8,975 bases of DNA from JBCBTJ01 sp964597685 (GTDB lineage Bacteria > Pseudomonadota > Alphaproteobacteria > Caulobacterales > Hyphomonadaceae), in the NCBI GenBank assembly GCA_964597685.1, contig CAZQZC010000108.1:1-8975 (forward strand), written 5' to 3'. Both the position numbers and the translations under genes were made by a program. The notes beneath the pieces are model-generated. The model had not been told where the DNA came from and searched no databases. It saw nothing but the letters and a program-made list of their open reading frames with translations. Below are positions 7,297 to 8,975 of this stretch, piece after piece; positions within the stretch are counted from its first letter, which is position 1, and each line of letters opens with the position of its first letter.

Positions 7297-8532
7297 TCAA
7301 GCCGCTCGCCGCTCTTCCAAGGAGACGACATTGGTCTCCGGCAGTCCAGGACGTCGCCCGTTGCGAGCCATGGCCGTTGGGTAAATGACGCCCAGCAGGT
7401 GTTCGAACGTTCGCGTCCACGAGAAGCTGCGCTCCACGTGGGCCCGGGCTGCACGACCCATGCCGCGCGCTTCACCGGATCGCCAAAGCGCCTCGATATG
7501 GCGCGCCATGGCGTCAGCGTCTCCCACTGGCCCGAGATATCCAAGCTCCGCCGGCACCCGGTCCGGCATTGCGCCCGATGCGACGCCGATTACCGGCAAA
7601 CCCGCCGATTGCGCTTCGATGATGGAAATGCCGAACGTCTCATAGGGCATCCCGGAGACATAGATGTCTGACGACGCCAGGGCGCGCGCCAAGGATGCAC
7701 GGTCATTGACAAACCCTGGGAAATGAGCCCGAAGCCCCTCGGTCTGAGCTTTCAGATCTTCCTGGAAGACGCCGCTGCCCAGCATAATGAGCGAGGCGTT
7801 CATATCCGAAGGCAGTCGCTTGAAGGCCTCCACGACCAGATCGGAACGCTTCTCCTGATCGATGCGGCCGGCGTAGATGAGCAGCGGATCGTCGGGCGCG
7901 ACGCCAAGCGACGCTCGCCACGCATCATCGCGCTTGTCCGGCGTGAAGACATCGAGATCCACACCCAGGGGCAATTGATCGACATAGCCGACGCCGAGAG
8001 CCCGCAACCTGCGCGCGATGCGTCGGTTCAACGCGTAGACGCCGTCAAATCGCTTATAGAGCCGGCGGGCATAACGATGCGCCAAACCCTTCAGTTTGTC
8101 GGCGACCCAAGAATTGAAGTACCGCTGCGCGAAGCGCTCGACATAGGCCGTCGGGAAATCCGTTCTGTAGCCTGCGACCAGGATCGTCGAAGGCACCTCT
8201 TTCCGGTATTTGATCGCCGCCCATGGAAGGTTGTAGGCGTCGAGACATTCCACCACGTCCGGCGCATATTCGCGCAGCGCGCCGATCACCGCCCGGTTGC
8301 GCAAGAGAAGGCGGTACATGGGCGAGCCCGGCACCTGCGGCGATTTGATCTCAACGGTCAGGTGCCGCCCCTCGGGGATCGTTCGATCCTCCGCGCCTGG
8401 AACAATGAGGAGATGCCGATGCGGCGTCGCGTCCTGAAGATATTGGCGCTTGCGTTCCAGGTAGGTGCGGATGCCGCCGCCGGTTTCGGCGTAAGACTGC
8501 GTGAGATCGCAAATCGTCATGGGTTCGTGCAT
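7297..8532 (-). CDS. GT4-type (GT-B fold) glycosyltransferase
   Basis: The 411-aa protein transfers a sugar from a nucleotide-sugar donor to an acceptor glycan or lipid in the cytoplasm. The N-terminal acceptor domain opens TICDLTQSYAETGGGIRTYL with the Gly-rich loop GGGIRTY (18-24). The donor domain has PLGVDLDVF (188-196), YAGRIDQEKR (220-229) and the GT4 E-x7-E motif, Glu298 and Glu306, in ETFGISIIEAQSAGLPVIG. Length is normal for the family. No signal peptide or membrane segment is seen. The ATG at 8532 is preferred to the one at 8520 because GGAGG sits six bases upstream of it. Donor and acceptor cannot be named from sequence; homologues include mannosyl- and glucosyltransferases of exopolysaccharide or glycolipid synthesis. 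The adjacent GH13 gene hints at alpha-glucan metabolism, but this is inference. Confidence 0.92.
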   Translation of the reverse strand: MHEPMTICDLTQSYAETGGGIRTYLERKRQYLQDATPHRHLLIVPGAEDRTIPEGRHLTVEIKSPQVPGSPMYRLLLRNRAVIGALREYAPDVVECLDAYNLPWAAIKYRKEVPSTILVAGYRTDFPTAYVERFAQRYFNSWVADKLKGLAHRYARRLYKRFDGVYALNRRIARRLRALGVGYVDQLPLGVDLDVFTPDKRDDAWRASLGVAPDDPLLIYAGRIDQEKRSDLVVEAFKRLPSDMNASLIMLGSGVFQEDLKAQTEGLRAHFPGFVNDRASLARALASSDIYVSGMPYETFGISIIEAQSAGLPVIGVASGAMPDRVPAELGYLGPVGDADAMARHIEALWRSGEARGMGRAARAHVERSFSWTRTFEHLLGVIYPTAMARNGRRPGLPETNVVSLEERRAA

Positions 8533-8744
8533 GCCGCCCCTCCGGAGGTGTCCCCGCGCAACCGACGCGATTGATCGGACGTAGGAAGCGGTTGTCGATT
8601 TGGAATGCAGGGCCCAAAAGAAAAATACGGTTCACGCGTTTCAAGAGGTTGTGAGCGCGACGCGCCATGGCCTTCCCGGGACGAATGAGCGATCCATCCG
8701 CATGGCGCGCCGCCGCGCCTGACACCAATCTGGGAGCCCCGCCC
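8533..8744. promoter_or_regulatory. Divergent intergenic region with 9-bp inverted repeat
   Basis: These 212 bases separate the divergently transcribed glycosyltransferase and alcohol dehydrogenase genes, so at least one promoter in each direction is expected. The most A/T-rich part is near 8612-8630 (CCCAAAAGAAAAATACGG). On the minus strand TTGAAA and an AT-rich stretch nearby could be a weak promoter, but no good -35/-10 pair is obvious. CGCGCCATG (8661-8669) and CATGGCGCG (8701-8709) are perfect inverted arms 31 bases apart, a candidate operator for the dehydrogenase gene. Open frames crossing here on the minus strand lack coding character. Confidence 0.4.
8539..8548. promoter_or_regulatory. 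Ribosome binding site of the glycosyltransferase gene inside a 10-bp palindrome
   Basis: CCTCCGGAGG is a perfect palindrome. Its minus-strand GGAGG (8539-8543) is the SD sequence for the start at 8532. Being self-complementary without a loop, it would not form a stable RNA hairpin alone. Confidence 0.4.
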
Positions 8745-8975
8745 GTGAAAACCCGCGCCGCCGTCGCGTTCGAACCGAAAACGCACTTGGAGATCGTCGA
8801 GGTCGACCTAGAAGGGCCGAAGGCTGGCGAAGTGCTTGTCGAGATCATGGCGACGGGGATCTGCCACACCGACGCCTATACGCTCGACGGCTTTGATTCC
8901 GAGGGCAAATTCCCATCCATTCTCGGGCATGAGGGTGCGGGCGGAGTGGAAGCCGTAGCTCCACTTCACCACGGC
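8745..8975 (+). CDS. frmA: Class III alcohol dehydrogenase / S-(hydroxymethyl)glutathione dehydrogenase, N-terminal part (3' end outside window)
   Basis: This zinc-dependent cytosolic dehydrogenase oxidises the glutathione-formaldehyde adduct in formaldehyde detoxification. Only the first 77 of about 370 residues are present, running off the right edge. KTRAAVAFEP, LEIVEVDLEGPKAGEVLV, TGICHTDAYTL (Cys40 ligates the catalytic zinc) and ILGHEGAG (His62, second zinc ligand) are diagnostic of class III. The GTG start at 8745 has GGGAG eight bases upstream. From residue 67 to the edge (GVEAVAPLHHG) the sequence departs from the usual pattern, roughly VVVEVGxGVTSV, so the last 30-35 bases may contain errors. 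The symbol frmA (also adhC) follows the family; the neighbouring hydrolase gene is not in view. Confidence 0.9.
   Translation, partial: MKTRAAVAFEPKTHLEIVEVDLEGPKAGEVLVEIMATGICHTDAYTLDGFDSEGKFPSILGHEGAGGVEAVAPLHHG

Noticed and set aside
7723..8574. Plus-strand open frame (283 codons) opposite the glycosyltransferase gene
   Set aside because: It is antisense to a clear GT4 gene and has no domain-like sequence.
8351..8869. Minus-strand open frame (172 codons) crossing the divergent intergenic region
   Set aside because: It overlaps the glycosyltransferase start in another frame and the start of the dehydrogenase in antisense; no motif.
1..8975. tRNA, rRNA, CRISPR arrays, insertion sequences, attachment sites
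   Set aside because: I saw no clover-leaf-type sequence, spaced direct repeats, transposase motifs or terminal repeats anywhere in the window.

Overview
This window looks like chromosomal DNA of a GC-rich Alphaproteobacterium. The reasons are the close match of the partial transhydrogenase beta subunit and the partial class III alcohol dehydrogenase to alphaproteobacterial forms, dense packing with good Shine-Dalgarno (SD) sequences, and no mobile elements. A marine or stalked-bacterium-type lineage (Hyphomonadaceae or Parvularculaceae) is possible, but this is only an impression. I found no RNA genes, CRISPR arrays, insertion sequences or phage genes.

Layout, left to right. (1) Bases 3-668, plus strand: the C-terminal half of pntB, the NADP(H)-binding part of proton-translocating NAD(P) transhydrogenase. 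(2) Bases 676-1572, minus strand: a predicted lipoprotein made of PD40/TolB-like beta-propeller repeats, convergent with pntB. A 9-bp-stem hairpin (655-678) holds both stop codons. (3) Bases 1657-5289, minus strand: a tightly coupled three-gene operon, transcribed right to left. It encodes a helical TelA-like protein, a single-pass membrane protein (DUF6384-like) and a coiled-coil protein with a Gly/Arg-rich tail. (4) Bases 5371-7245, minus strand: an exported GH13 enzyme of the cyclomaltodextrinase/neopullulanase (SusA-like) type with all catalytic residues, and (5) bases 7297-8532, minus strand, a GT4-type glycosyltransferase that probably shares its transcript. (6) A 212-bp divergent intergenic region with a 9-bp inverted repeat. 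(7) Bases 8745-8975, plus strand: the 5' end of a class III alcohol dehydrogenase / S-(hydroxymethyl)glutathione dehydrogenase gene, cut by the window edge.

The minus-strand genes run in one direction from 8532 to 676 with gaps of only 4-84 bases, so partial read-through is possible. Two functional blocks are visible: alpha-glucan handling (glycosyltransferase plus GH13 enzyme), and an envelope-associated block (TelA-like, membrane protein, coiled-coil protein, possibly with the lipoprotein). The three-gene block is the best candidate for a poorly described system. It has the look of an envelope-stress or membrane-scaffold module, but no enzymatic motif reveals its activity.
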